The notes under the pieces are model-generated. The model did no database searches and was not told the DNA's origin. It saw only the letters and a list, made by a program, of their open reading frames with translations. This document shows positions 10,243-20,821 of a stretch of DNA of 64,000 nt, in pieces; within the stretch, counting starts at the first letter, position 1, and every line of letters starts with the position of its first letter. The translations under genes were made by a program, and so were the position numbers. Source of the stretch: Pseudevernia furfuracea (lineage: Eukaryota; Ascomycota; Lecanoromycetes; Lecanorales; Parmeliaceae); NCBI GenBank assembly GCA_022315425.1, contig JAIUPT010000021.1, forward strand, positions 620,001 to 684,000. The letters run 5' to 3'.

Positions 10243-11952
10243 ATGGACCGTATCCCACTAGAAGTCTACCGGCTTATCGTTTCCATGATTCATGATGAGG
10301 AGGAGAATCCGCTCTGGGCACCCGACAAAGAAAGCAGCCCGTCCACCACGGCGGACGGAGAAGTCCCACAGTCGATTTCTGTCACCGAAGTCGATTCGCA
10401 TCCAAATAGCACTCCAAGTCTCTCGTCTTCAGTTGTTGAGTCAACAATCAACATGCAAAGCCAGCTGCAGAAACGGCTAGCCACGTTTCGGAAAATTCGG
10501 CTCTTGACATTGATACGCAAGCTATGTGCCAACATGCCCAGAACCTGCAAGAGAGAAGATTTAGATGAAACTCCCAGAATGGTAGTCAAGCGGCTCGCGA
10601 CCCTGAAATCACTACGACTATGCAACAAAAAGCTTGCTGTGGCGACTGCGGAGTTTGTGTTTGAAGAGGTCCTGTTACACTTCACGGGAAAGAGTCACGC
10701 AAAGCTCGAAGCACTTTCACAGCATACCTACAAGGATTATGTTCGAGTGCTCCAGATTGTGCCAAAGACAATATCTGGCCCGCTCCTTCAGAAAAAGGAG
10801 TTTGGACGATGGCTGCATGGAGAAAGGACGCTAATAGGCAATGATTTGATCTTCTACCCTGGTCAGGGTGTAATGGGACCCTTGGTCATGCCGGACTGCG
10901 TCAAACTTTCTCGAAAGGCAATCAAATTCCATTATAGCCACTACTCATCGCTTCACGCCGAGCAGCAGAAGCTCTTCGGTACGGCTGAAGGTATACTGCA
11001 AGCCGCCATTGGCCATTTCTCACAGCTCAAGCGGGTTGAATCTGGTGCATGCCGGGGCTGGAGTTACAGGAGGCAGGATATTCCACCGAATGAATTTGAG
11101 TCTGGTCGGGGCTGGTGGCGTCTTGAGAGGCGAAATATTTCACCGAGAGATGAGATAATAGACGGAGAGTGGAAGGCTGGAGCTCGTCAGACAAACTTCG
11201 ATATGGATCAGGGCACAATGATTTTGAGGGCGGTGGCTCGCGGAAGGGTTAAATCTGGGGCTCGCATCGACGCTGGTCCTCTATTTCGAGACTTGGGCAA
11301 AGGGGTCATGCAAATCGCTGATCCAGAGGAGAAAGCTGTGGTCAACATGCTCATGGCCGACACTAAACATTTCAACTACTATTTCAAACTGGCCGATCTT
11401 CATGCAGTCGAGGAGTACATGTCCTACGGCACAATTCTAAGCTTCTTGCGGGGAATGACAAAAGTTGAAAGCTTGCGTTTTAAATCTGCGTCCCTCAACA
11501 ACGGAGTTGACACAGCAGACCAATTTGAAAAAGCCTTCGGCGACAGTATCATTTGGCCTCACCTCACCCATCTGTCTGTCGATTACGTCAACTTTCTCGA
11601 CTTTTGTGGCCTCGCTGGCCTTATCCAACGATATAAGGCTAGCCTTTGCCGACTTACACTGTATCGTATTTACTATGACGGCGAAAATCGGTGCAATATA
11701 AATGCAGATATGCGAGCGGGCGCCATGAAAAAGATCCGGATTTGGAACATGCAACGGAAGGTGGCCGAGACTCACAGTTGGGCTGACTCTGGATCGTCAC
11801 ATATATTCTCTGACGGAGCATGGTCACCCAGGCTTGGATCATATCTCCGGGAAGAACTTGTAGCCAAACTATTTCCATCGTTTGCGCACGCACAAACGGG
11901 TCTGCTGGCGGAGGACGACGAATCTGTGAAAGAAGCGGGAAGCGAGATATAG
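10243..11952 (+). CDS. F-box-like protein with a split F-box
   Basis: One exon, 569 residues. The N-terminus MDRIPLEVYRLIVSMI fits helix 1 of a fungal F-box. The usual second half (LKSLRLCNKKLAVATAEFVF followed by EEVLLHF) appears only about 100 residues later, after a Ser/Thr/Pro-rich insert. F-box proteins normally recruit substrates to an SCF ubiquitin ligase through Skp1; whether a split box still does so is unknown. The rest is leucine-patterned (ESLRFKSASL, LTHLSVDYVNF, LCRLTLYRIYY), as in degenerate leucine-rich repeats of this group. Residues about 267-303 hold a short internal duplication around RGWSYRRQDIPP and RGWWRLERRNISP. The F-box label is an inference from pattern. Confidence 0.65.
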   Translation: MDRIPLEVYRLIVSMIHDEEENPLWAPDKESSPSTTADGEVPQSISVTEVDSHPNSTPSLSSSVVESTINMQSQLQKRLATFRKIRLLTLIRKLCANMPRTCKREDLDETPRMVVKRLATLKSLRLCNKKLAVATAEFVFEEVLLHFTGKSHAKLEALSQHTYKDYVRVLQIVPKTISGPLLQKKEFGRWLHGERTLIGNDLIFYPGQGVMGPLVMPDCVKLSRKAIKFHYSHYSSLHAEQQKLFGTAEGILQAAIGHFSQLKRVESGACRGWSYRRQDIPPNEFESGRGWWRLERRNISPRDEIIDGEWKAGARQTNFDMDQGTMILRAVARGRVKSGARIDAGPLFRDLGKGVMQIADPEEKAVVNMLMADTKHFNYYFKLADLHAVEEYMSYGTILSFLRGMTKVESLRFKSASLNNGVDTADQFEKAFGDSIIWPHLTHLSVDYVNFLDFCGLAGLIQRYKASLCRLTLYRIYYDGENRCNINADMRAGAMKKIRIWNMQRKVAETHSWADSGSSHIFSDGAWSPRLGSYLREELVAKLFPSFAHAQTGLLAEDDESVKEAGSEI

Positions 11953-13096
11953 CTGTGGAGGGGTTTCAGGTCATTTGATTGCGGATTTCAGGTAGAGACA
12001 AAGTTTTTTATATCATTTGCGCATGCGCAAGCAGGTCTCCTGGTGGAGGCTGGTGAATTTATCGAGTGGCTAGAAGTGAGATTTAGCATCCAAGAAATTA
12101 CAGATTGTTTGGCCGCGGCAGTAGTAAATTCTGTGTCTGCTGCCACTAGCATCCGCCTTATTGTTCAAATTCCCGACAGTAACCTTCTGAAGGTGATGTG
12201 TCAGTCTTTTGATTCATAGTAAGCGTTCTCAGCTCGAGAGAAATGCACACGGAGCGAAGAAGCGTCCAAGATACACACTGATGAGTTGCACTTATAGCCC
12301 CCTGATAACTACCCAGGCGCCCCCGCAGAGAGAAGTAGAGTAGCGCGTGAAGTCCGGCGCAATCATGGCTACTGAGAATGGCAAACTTTCGCGAAGCTCG
12401 CCTGACAACTGAAAGTAGTATTAAAACGAGATATTTCGTCCGCTTTTCTGTCAAAACCACCGAGGGTATCACTCGCGTGCAAAATAGATTTCACGAGTGG
12501 TAACACAACTGAATGCTTCTCCCTGCGACACAGTTACGAAACGTGTACTTCTTAAGCACGAGCTGCCTGCCTTACCACTTCACAGCGAAAGTCCCCAAAA
12601 TTGTGAGAAATTGCTCTTCCCCAAATCGAAGTGAGCATACAAATTCGGCCTAGCGTTAGCTATCTTGTGCGATTCAGGACTTGTTCATCTATTCTGCAAC
12701 TGTTATACCATCTGAGTTTCATCCACGCTCATTATTACGTATGCACATTCAGCATCCAATCATCGAATGCAACAACTGTAAAATCCACGTTTCACCCAGT
12801 TTCATCCATTCTCGTCCTTACCGAGGCCCAGCATCGAGTCATTGGACAAGAGTGTAGTGGGGGATAGTAATCCGAGGACCAAATGTGTATTTGAAGAAGT
12901 CGCTTCAACATATTCTGCTTCCTTCCCGGGCCATTCCCCCGGTAGTCAAGGACTTCCAGCCCTCTCATTCGTCTTTTTTCATATTCTAACACCGTGCTGC
13001 AGCCTCACCTCTGCATACCAAAAACCTCAGCTCATAGCTTGCTTGACCAGTCACGTATTCACAAGGGTGGTAAAATACCTTTAGACGTATACCACC
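11953..13096. other. Intergenic with a duplicated gene end
   Basis: Contains a degraded copy of the F-box gene's 3' end (see the next entry). Otherwise nothing recognised. Confidence 0.4.
12006..12080 (+). repeat. Degenerate tandem copy of the F-box gene 3' end
   Basis: The segment reading FAHAQAGLLVEAGE repeats the last coding part of the upstream gene (FAHAQTGLLAEDDE at about 11880-11920). The copies are about 135 bases apart and differ by scattered substitutions. Confidence 0.7.
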
Positions 13097-13498
13097 TCAT
13101 TTCGACTTCCTCACCATCGTCCGAAGCGACCTCTTGTCCGCGAATGGCCCCAGGGTAGACTCGTACTTTTCAAGCTTGACCATGAAGTCTCGCAGAGGCA
13201 ACTGACACGCAAGAGCCATGCCGCGAATGGCGTTTATGTGGGTGACATTGTCGTCGGTGGGATTCAACGCCTCGAGGTGTCGAAGTAAGATATGTTTTTC
13301 AGACTCTTGAGCTCAATGACGAAAAGCTGGTACTCCGTAGAAGCTCCTGCGGTGTCCTTCAACGCCTTAGTTACCCTTTTCACTAGGCCTTTGAGCACGC
13401 ATAGGTCATCAGCCTCCATTGACAGGACAGTCATAGCAGAAGAACATACCGATGGCGCTGATAAAGCGCCCAACGGAGAAGCCAAACGCGGGTGTCAT
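13097..13498 (-). pseudogene. Broken N-terminal domain of a fungal STAND/ubiquitin-like-domain protein
   Basis: Exon 1 (13498-13450) reads FGFSVGRFISAI, the hallmark start of this fungal family. A 61-base GT-AG intron (13449-13389) joins it in phase to LVKRVTKALKDT and ASTEYQLFVIELKSLKN. At about 13292 the frame shifts by two bases, and the family sequence continues as LLRHLEALNPTDDNVTHINA, then ALACQLPLRDFM and LEKYESTLGPFADKRSLR, before a stop at 13097. Family members normally run on into further domains, which are missing here. Such N-terminal domains sit on fungal NLR-like or ubiquitin-like-domain proteins. The domain call is confident; loss of function is inferred from the frameshift and truncation. 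Confidence 0.75.
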
Positions 13499-14120
13499 TG
13501 TTGCGGAGGAAGGAGAAAGAGCACAAAGGACAGGAATCGCATGGTGCAATTTTTTGTGATGCTACTTCAGGTTGATCAGCCTAGGTCAATAGCACAGCCG
13601 CGTAGCTCAGCCATCTTTATTATATGCACCTCAACATCAGAGGCCCAGTGAACAGGGGCTTCTCCTCTTTCTGACCTGAAGCATCACCTCTCCCGGGTGC
13701 CTCTTTAAGATGTGGAATTCACTATGCCGAAAGGTCTGGATTGGATGGCTTGCCGGCGTCGCTGTTTGTCTCAATGACCTCTCCTTAAATAAGGTTTCGT
13801 GACCGCAATGAGGATTGATTGCGAACCCCAGGACTTTGCGGTCTCACTGGACACGGGAAACTGAGAGACAGACCTTATGCTTCGTCATTGAGTTGGATAA
13901 GACAGTAAGGTGTTGCCTCACACGGTAGCAACATAATGACTGAAGAGTAAGATTAAGATTGACTCTGCCTCGTCTGTGGCACGCTAAGCTAAAACGCAGC
14001 TTCCCGCTGCCACCGCTTTCCTTACTCCTGCATACCCCAAATGTTTATCCAGAGCATCGATCATACCAGGAAGGTAGCCTGCAAAGCCTGTTTTGTCTGC
14101 CAGTTGTCCATCTACCAGCC
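13499..14120. other. Intergenic between two relic genes
   Basis: Nothing recognised. Confidence 0.35.
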
Positions 14121-14767
14121 ATGTCGTACGTCGATAACCAGATCAACGCATCAAGTAAGCGTACAGCTGCTGCTTCCGCAAACTCTACTTCAATAGTCTG
14201 CACCATCGTAGGCCTCAACAACAGTCAAAAATGATCTCGAGCCTAAGCAGGTGAAGCAGGCCAACATGGTCATCTCGAAGCCAAAAGACACATGCATCGA
14301 CTCTCATCTTGTAACTCAGGTCACCTATGCACCAGAAAAGTTCAAGGAAAAGGATGTTCCATTGACGTGGCAAAGGTTGTACGAGTATTTGTCTTTGCAT
14401 GGCGGCGTGAAAGAATACGGGCAGGATTTGAAAGGAAATTTGATGAGCCATGAGAAGGTGAGTTACGAGAAATTTGATGGCAAAGAGAAGGATTTGTTCT
14501 CTTTTCGGCCCATCCACAATATTCGCTCTGTCGACGACATGCTGAGATTTCTGCAATATCAACCTACAGCTCAGGCCCTTAGCGTTAAGGATCTGAAGGA
14601 GGGATGGCATGGTGCGTTAGATGCGATAAATAATCTTGAGAAGCAGGGCAAGCTTTCTGTGATTCGACACAAGGAACGCGGTAGTGCCCAGCCCATGACC
14701 AAATGATCCATCGACATTCTTCCCGATAAATCAGGAGTGGAAAGCAATGTGGCACAGGATTGAATAA
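14121..14767 (+). pseudogene. Truncated copy of TFIIE subunit beta (TFA2-like)
   Basis: Exon 1 (14121-14154) reads MSYVDNQINAS. A 70-base intron (14155-14224) joins it in phase to exon 2 (14225-14706), giving an uninterrupted 171-residue product. The middle matches TFIIE-beta winged-helix regions: VTQVTYAPEKFKEKDVPLTW, HEKVSYEKF, RPIHNIRSVDDMLRFLQ, ALSVKDLKEGW, AINNLEKQGKL. TFIIE-beta acts with TFIIE-alpha and TFIIH at RNA polymerase II promoters. After AQPM the frame is lost. In the next frame the family sequence resumes as NDPSTFF and EWKAMWHRIE, then stops at 14765-14767, before the usual C-terminal region. The linker between the first exon and the core is also shorter than usual. I judge it a dead duplicate; a shortened protein could still be made. 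Confidence 0.75.
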
Positions 14768-15912
14768 CCTCAGCTAGTAGTAGATTGTGCCCTTTTTGTG
14801 TAGGAACTCCGCGCCCGTCAACCAATCCTGGGCATTCGCAGGGCTTCACACATCTGAGCTTGCAAAGCGCTGATTTTACTAGGACCTCTTCAAATTCCTG
14901 ATCGACAACCTCGGAGTCGAGGATATCCACTGTCATGGAATCTCCATGAGGCCAACCAGCATTTCTCAATCACAGAGATGTATGCACTACAACAGTATAG
15001 TGTAGATGTGTCGAGATGTTGAAAAGGTGTTTGCGGTAGTTAAGGCTGGTAGGCATTGTTGACCATGTTCATTTGTCCCAATGTCTCCTCTCACAGCGGT
15101 GGCTAGCTTCAAGCTTTCCATGGTTTGCCGTTTCATAGCTGCGATGCGAGCCAATGGCCTTGTGGGGAGTGCTGAAAGAATCAAAACTCTGCTTGCCTAT
15201 ACAACGCTCATTTCCAACCTGCAGTCGGGATATGATGGAGAGTGGTCCTCAAGGCTGTGACGAGAGGCAGTCTCGACAGCCATCTTTGGGCGGCCAACGT
15301 TGCACCACTCTGGGTGGACCTTTGCAGATGTCAAAGGCCTCGAGGGTGCAAATTAGTCATTGCGGGGTTTACGTCGATTTGGCCTGAGTGTTCGGAGGAT
15401 TGTATACTATGTTGTACAAAGCTAGGAGCACTCCACGTCAGAGACTCCAGTCATGTTGCTACCCTAGCTGTTCGATCATGCAAGAAAGTGGTATTGAGAG
15501 ATGGTTTTGTTTTCAACTTAACACGCTTTCGCTAAAATCTACAAAATTTCACTGCACAATGTGGTCAGGGCAAAGCGAGCTAAGTAAAACATCCATGAAA
15601 ATCGCTGACTGAACCCGATTTGAAGACCCAATTTTCGATTTGACAATCACTTGCAGCCCTGCTTCTCAACTTCTTCTTTGCACGGGTGCTAATATTGCCA
15701 CTAGTCACCTTTTCCTGGTTTCTGACCTTCCCCCAATACCTATTGATGTGTTTATGAAGCCTAGTATGATTTCATTTAACCCCGTGGCATACGGGGTGAC
15801 GGACGCAAATATAGGTAGGTAGTCTCGTTGTCTCCAAACCCGTCAAACTCGTCTGTTCCCGTTCATCGCATCATCATCTAGGTTGACGAAGCCTTCTATG
15901 AAATTGGCGCAA
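14768..15912. other. Intergenic, nothing secure
   Basis: Minus-strand bases about 14870-14970 contain a GDSMTVDIL motif like one in the ankyrin relic at 31.4 kb, but too little is left to call. Confidence 0.3.
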
Positions 15913-18760
15913 TTATGATGAGATACTTGAGATGTTCATATCGACGTGACGGAACAATGTCGCATCTCTAGGCTGAGGATTATAATCATGGGTTGGCGGT
16001 ATGTTAATTGGATGACTTGATGCTGCTGTTTCCTTCCTAGAATCATTAAAATGCGGTTGAGTCATCTCGCCCTCAAAAATCTCGCGTTCAAGCTTGTTAG
16101 ATGGAAAATGGAAATCTGCGGGCAAAGAGGCATAGCTTTCTGGATCATCTCTATTGTCGGTACCCTCACTTACCCACTAACATCTTGCGGTTCGAAGATT
16201 TGTAGAAGGATCGATAATGATAACACCATCATGACCGCATATGGCCCATCAGTCTCCTATTGGTTAAAGACTGCAATGATACGCAAGTTCATCCGAACCT
16301 CATCACGAACCAACATAGGGCCATGAAACTCTTTCTCAGGTTTGCGGGTGCCATTCTTTGACAGCCACCTACGGAGGAAGTCAATCTTGCACGTCTTGCT
16401 GATATATCGAATATTAGTCAAACTGACAAAATCTCAGTGCCTCTTCAAGGCGTCGTGTGGCCCTGCAGAGCATTCACAGAGGCAATCATGTTCCTCGAAC
16501 GTGTCTCGCGTAAAACGTGGACCCTCAGGGCACTCTCCGCCAACTGCCCCTTCCGTCCACCTATCCCTGAGCCAATTCAGTGACAACGATCTCACTTAAC
16601 CATTCTTGAACCGATCGTAAGCAACCAAAGCACAGTCGAAGACTGAAGAATCCCATCCCCCGAAGGAGGGGCGATCAGGTTCTTCTTCAGCGTGTGCTCT
16701 CTGAATTTATTGGAACTCTTCACCAAGACTGCTATTAACATGTAGTACTGCGGACTTCATGTCCATATTCGAGCTGTTTGGTTTTTTTTTGATGGCGTAC
16801 CTATTTTGCTGAGCCTCTTCAATGATTATGTCCATACCGGACGGTCCACCATGCTCGAAAACTTTTATGGTACTCGGTGGCTCAACATCGTGGGCAGAGG
16901 AGTTGAAGGGAGTGTCGTCCCAAATGTGGATTCCGAAGACCTCTCAGTGCTGGTGCCAAAAGTGACAGATTCATCTCGTACACGATGATTGTCACTGAAT
17001 TGAAAATGGCGGCTTGAATTTTGCGTCTCGGTTTTCCCTATCCCACAAAACTGATCCCAGATAGCCAGCTCCGTCTTGCCGTTTGTATAACGCTGCACAA
17101 AAGGTTGTAACTGCAGCGAATCTGGCCTAGAACTAGTTTCAAGAAGTATAAGACCTTGTTCTGAAGAACAGAACTTCACTCCAGAAGTGGAAGTATAAGC
17201 TAGTGAAACTAAATCGTCTTTGATAAGCTCTTCTCCGTCTAAACTCGTTGAATCCGAGTAGTATATTGTATTTTTCAGACTAGTCGGAGATTCGCCAGTC
17301 CTGACAAGCAAAGACGACATCCGACCTTGGCACAAATAAGACTTCAGAAGTCCAGAGTATGCTTCCCACGATGATACAGAGTGAGGATGTCCACTTGGTC
17401 CTCAGTGGACAATCTCCAGGAAAGTTATAGCTGTTCTTTCAACTCCTTCACCTGTTCAAACTGCCGAGCAACACGGCTTCTTCGTTAGTCTACTCAACAG
17501 GAGACTTCCCTTTACGTGGCTCATCCTTCGCTTCGATTGCAAACTCCTCACTACTCTTGAACTCAAATACGGGTTTGACTCAGTAGTGGAACGAGGTATG
17601 AGCTCCTTCGGGCATGTAGTAACAAACAGAGCAGAGACGCATGTATGGCCGGGTGAAGTAAAGCTTCAGAAGTAGTGGGAAACCTGAATGGGGGAATTGG
17701 AATTCCGCATAGCAGGTACGCTAAGAATTGATCAAGCGTCTCTAAGAACGGCAGTGGAGCCAGATGAAATTAGGCAGGAAGGGTTGTCTAGTGAAGACCC
17801 CATCTGCGTTCGATTCTTGTTGCTGTCAGAGAATCACGGGGATCTTTCATGCTCGGAATGATATGCTCACCAGATCCACCGCGCGGACTCGCGAGTTTGG
17901 CGGTTCTCGGAAGATGTCCAATGTGAACGCGTTCAAACAGGAATTCTGCCTCAGGACCTCATCGAGAGACTTCTATTCTTTCCTCAGAGTTCCTCCGGTC
18001 ACTCGAGGAACAATCTCATCATCTAGGCCTTGGGATTTTCTTCCTGCAATTTGTCTATGAAACGCTTTGGATGAATGAAGCAAGCTCCTTCAAAAATTTC
18101 TTGGAGAGGACGTTTGTCATGCTTGTCTGTAGAATTGTTGGAGGAGTAAAAGGGAGTAGGTATTTTCTAGGTTTTATCGGGAACTTAGCACATAAAGCCT
18201 CGTTTATCTCACTCCAATCGCCCAACAACTCGTCTTCTTGCTCGTTGACCCAGGCTTGAGCAGTGTAACTTGTGTTGCTTCCTCAATAGAATGCCTTGAT
18301 CATATCTATCGTCAGCCTTTCCGCAGAATATTCTGGGCCCAAAGGAGCAAAAGAGTATTCAACTTATCTGGGGAATCGGAACGGGTCCTCATTCTCGGGA
18401 TCGTTACATCACGCCTTCAGCTTCAGTACTCCGATGGTGTATTTGAATTGTAGCTAATCGCTAATTGATGTCATTGGAGGAGATGCACTAAACCATATAA
18501 CTCCCGGAAGTCTTGGCAATTCCAGCCTGTGGTCATCATTCGAGATCTTCGAATCGCTAAGCCGAATGCGTTGCTGACTAGAAGAGCTTGACAATACAAA
18601 AGACTTGGAACCCTTTGTAGGAGGCAAACGACGCGTGCTAGGACATGCATAAGGCACGTCGAATTTAGGAAGAAAAGGCATCACCAACGTATGTCTGCGT
18701 ATATAATCGTGTGTTTGATATTGATGGGAGTGCGAATTGCGCCGAAAATGGATCATGGAT
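15913..18760 (-). pseudogene. Large decayed protein gene of unknown family
   Basis: Conserved-looking protein is scattered along the minus strand with stops and frame changes. At 18.2 kb: QAWVNEQEDELLGDWSEINE. At 17.6-17.5 kb: RPYMRLCSVCYYMPEGAHTS, then a stop, then VKPVFEFKSSEEFAIEA. At about 16.7-16.2 kb one frame with only three stops reads FGGWDSSVFDCALVAYDRF, CLCECSAGPHDALKRH, RRWLSKNGTRKPEKEFHGPM and RDEVRMNLRIIAVFNQ. An apparent last exon follows (DDPESYASLPADFHFPSN). Several stops sit where Trp would fit. The pieces suggest one multi-exon gene, but I cannot name it and it could be two. Confidence 0.5.
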
Positions 18761-19934
18761 TATCATCGAGATACCAGCGTTGGCGAAAACAGTGGGGCTC
18801 AAATAATGTGTCCAATGGCGATATGAGTCACTGTAAGGACATTATCTCTCCCCGTCAGGGTATTCCTGCTTGATTCAATCTCAAAGTTCCCTTGATTCTT
18901 TCATAAGGAAATGTTGCCTCCCAAGGCAGCATTGCACACAGTTCGAAGTGTAGAGAGAATGTTTTTATAGCACCTATCATTGCGGACTCGAAGAAGAGTG
19001 GCTGTAAGGTTCGATGCTGTTGGTGAAATTGATGCTCTAGTCACACATAATCATTCATTCAGCGCGACGTGCTGAAGTAAACGATGATCTTGGACGAGAT
19101 CCATGGCAAATCCAAGCCTCACGAGGCGGAGTCCAACAGCGAGCAGCGGCTCCACTCAGACGTGACTGATAGAAAAAGCTCCCAGTAGTAAATGATGATT
19201 GTTGTTCTTGCCAAGCGCGAAATTTCTGGTTGGCTACACGGTCGGCGACCTTGCGTTGCTGTCAGCTCGGATTCTCAGTCTCGATTTTGAGGCGAGCAAA
19301 GGAGGTCAAATCCTAAGTAGACGACAACTCTTCGCAAATTCATCAGAAAACCTAAGGCATTGATGTGCATAGGAAATCGCTACTTCGAGCTAGAGATGCT
19401 GGGCAACCGAAACAAATAATTGGTGACTTGAATCAAAGAAAGTCTGAAGATCAGATGACGATCGTCGCTGTGGAAATTTGTAATTAAATGCGGTGTACTT
19501 CGATGTACATATCGGACTAGGTGATCAAAATGAGAGGTGTAAGGGTAAGATCTTGGAGAAGGTGGCACTTGGAGTAGGGAAGGTTAAGGAGGAAATGGGT
19601 GTTTGTAGGCGGCGAAGCCGCGCTGGCGCTGTTGCAACCAAACAGAGGCGCAATGAATATATTCACTTCCGCAAACCCATTAGTGAGTTGGGTGAGGTGA
19701 CTTGAGTTCAGGAGCTCCATCCAAGTCAATAACATCGTTGCCACTGAACCTACCGCTAAAGGGGCGGGAGGGATCTGGGAATAGCCTTGAAGGGAGATAT
19801 TCTTCGATTATTCTGTTTGGGAGGAGCTCAAAGGCTGGAAGGCTGGAGTGTGTTAAACTTTACGATCCTGAATCTTTGGACGAAGCCGGTCAGTCAGAGA
19901 AGTTGTGAGCATATAGATGGTGTGGAGATTCCTC
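18761..19934. other. Intergenic, nothing recognised
   Basis: Short frames only. Confidence 0.35.
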
Positions 19935-20821
19935 TCAAGGTTCATATTGCGCCTCAATGACTTTCAATCCCTCGCCGAGCCCCTCATTTAAGCCACCACG
20001 TATTCCATCCACCCAATATGTGACTGCTCCCAAGACTAATTCGTTGGATATAGCTGTACTGGCCAAAGCCACGCTTCTTTTCCCCAGTGAATTTGCAGAA
20101 GTGACGCTGAAGGCAAACAATCTTTCCCTGATATCGTATGCACGGCCGTAGCTGTAGGCCACCCCAATGAAGAGCTTGATATAAGGAAGTGCCAGACGAA
20201 GTAGTAGGCATATGGCTATTATTGTGGAAGCGAGACTGCGATGAAGGAGGGAGGGGTTGCGTTCCCCAGGTTGGGTTGTTTCGGGAGTAATCGAGTCTTT
20301 TAGTGATTCTGGTAGAGACTTTTTCAAGTGAAGCGTTTCTTGATCTGTGAGGTCGGAAGGAAGGCCTTGAATGAGGTATACCATAGCGTCAAGATATAGT
20401 TGGCGGGAGAAGGCCTGGCTTTGAGCGTCTGAGATTTGGGATTCCGTAAGTGAAGCCTGGAGAGTATTCGAGCCTGGCCTTGTCAGCCATTTTCATGGTC
20501 AAGGACCATTTTGTGCAGGATCTCACCATGACGGGCAAACTTCCAACATATACCTGGCACCTCTGTGTTTTCTGCCAACGATGAGCCTGGGACAGCCATC
20601 TCGTCTCTCACCACTAGTGTACCGTCAATTTCGCTGCGGAACATGACTGGGCTGGTGACCCTTCTCCGCGATCGAAGGCTGTAGTCGCTGAGGCTCCTCC
20701 GGACTAGGGCGAAAGGTTGCAGTCCAGTTTTCAGAGCGCGTGGAAACATACTGTATACTGGCGAAGGTGTCCGAGCAGGTTGGTCCCTTTCTGAGTGAAC
20801 CTCGGTCTCGTGAACAGCCAT
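19935..20821 (-). CDS. Two-exon hypothetical membrane protein
   Basis: Exon 1 (20821-20554) and exon 2 (20473-19935) are separated by an 80-base intron (20553-20474) that starts GTATATG and ends CCAG. The junction keeps phase (EVPG into SNTLQASLTES) and gives 268 residues. The N-terminal third is hydrophilic and rich in Ser and Arg. A hydrophobic stretch in exon 2 (TIIAICLLLRLALPYIKLFIG) suggests one or two membrane passes. The C-terminal part is Ser/Ala/Gly-rich (SNELVLGAVTYWVDGIRGG). The Met at 20821 was chosen because it begins a hydrophilic, protein-like N-terminus; an upstream in-frame Met at 20938 would add a hydrophobic leader. No family name is recognised. Confidence 0.6.

Noticed and set aside
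14870..14970. Ankyrin-like fragment on the minus strand (GDSMTVDIL)
   Set aside because: Resembles the ankyrin relic at 31.4 kb over about nine residues only; too short to annotate.
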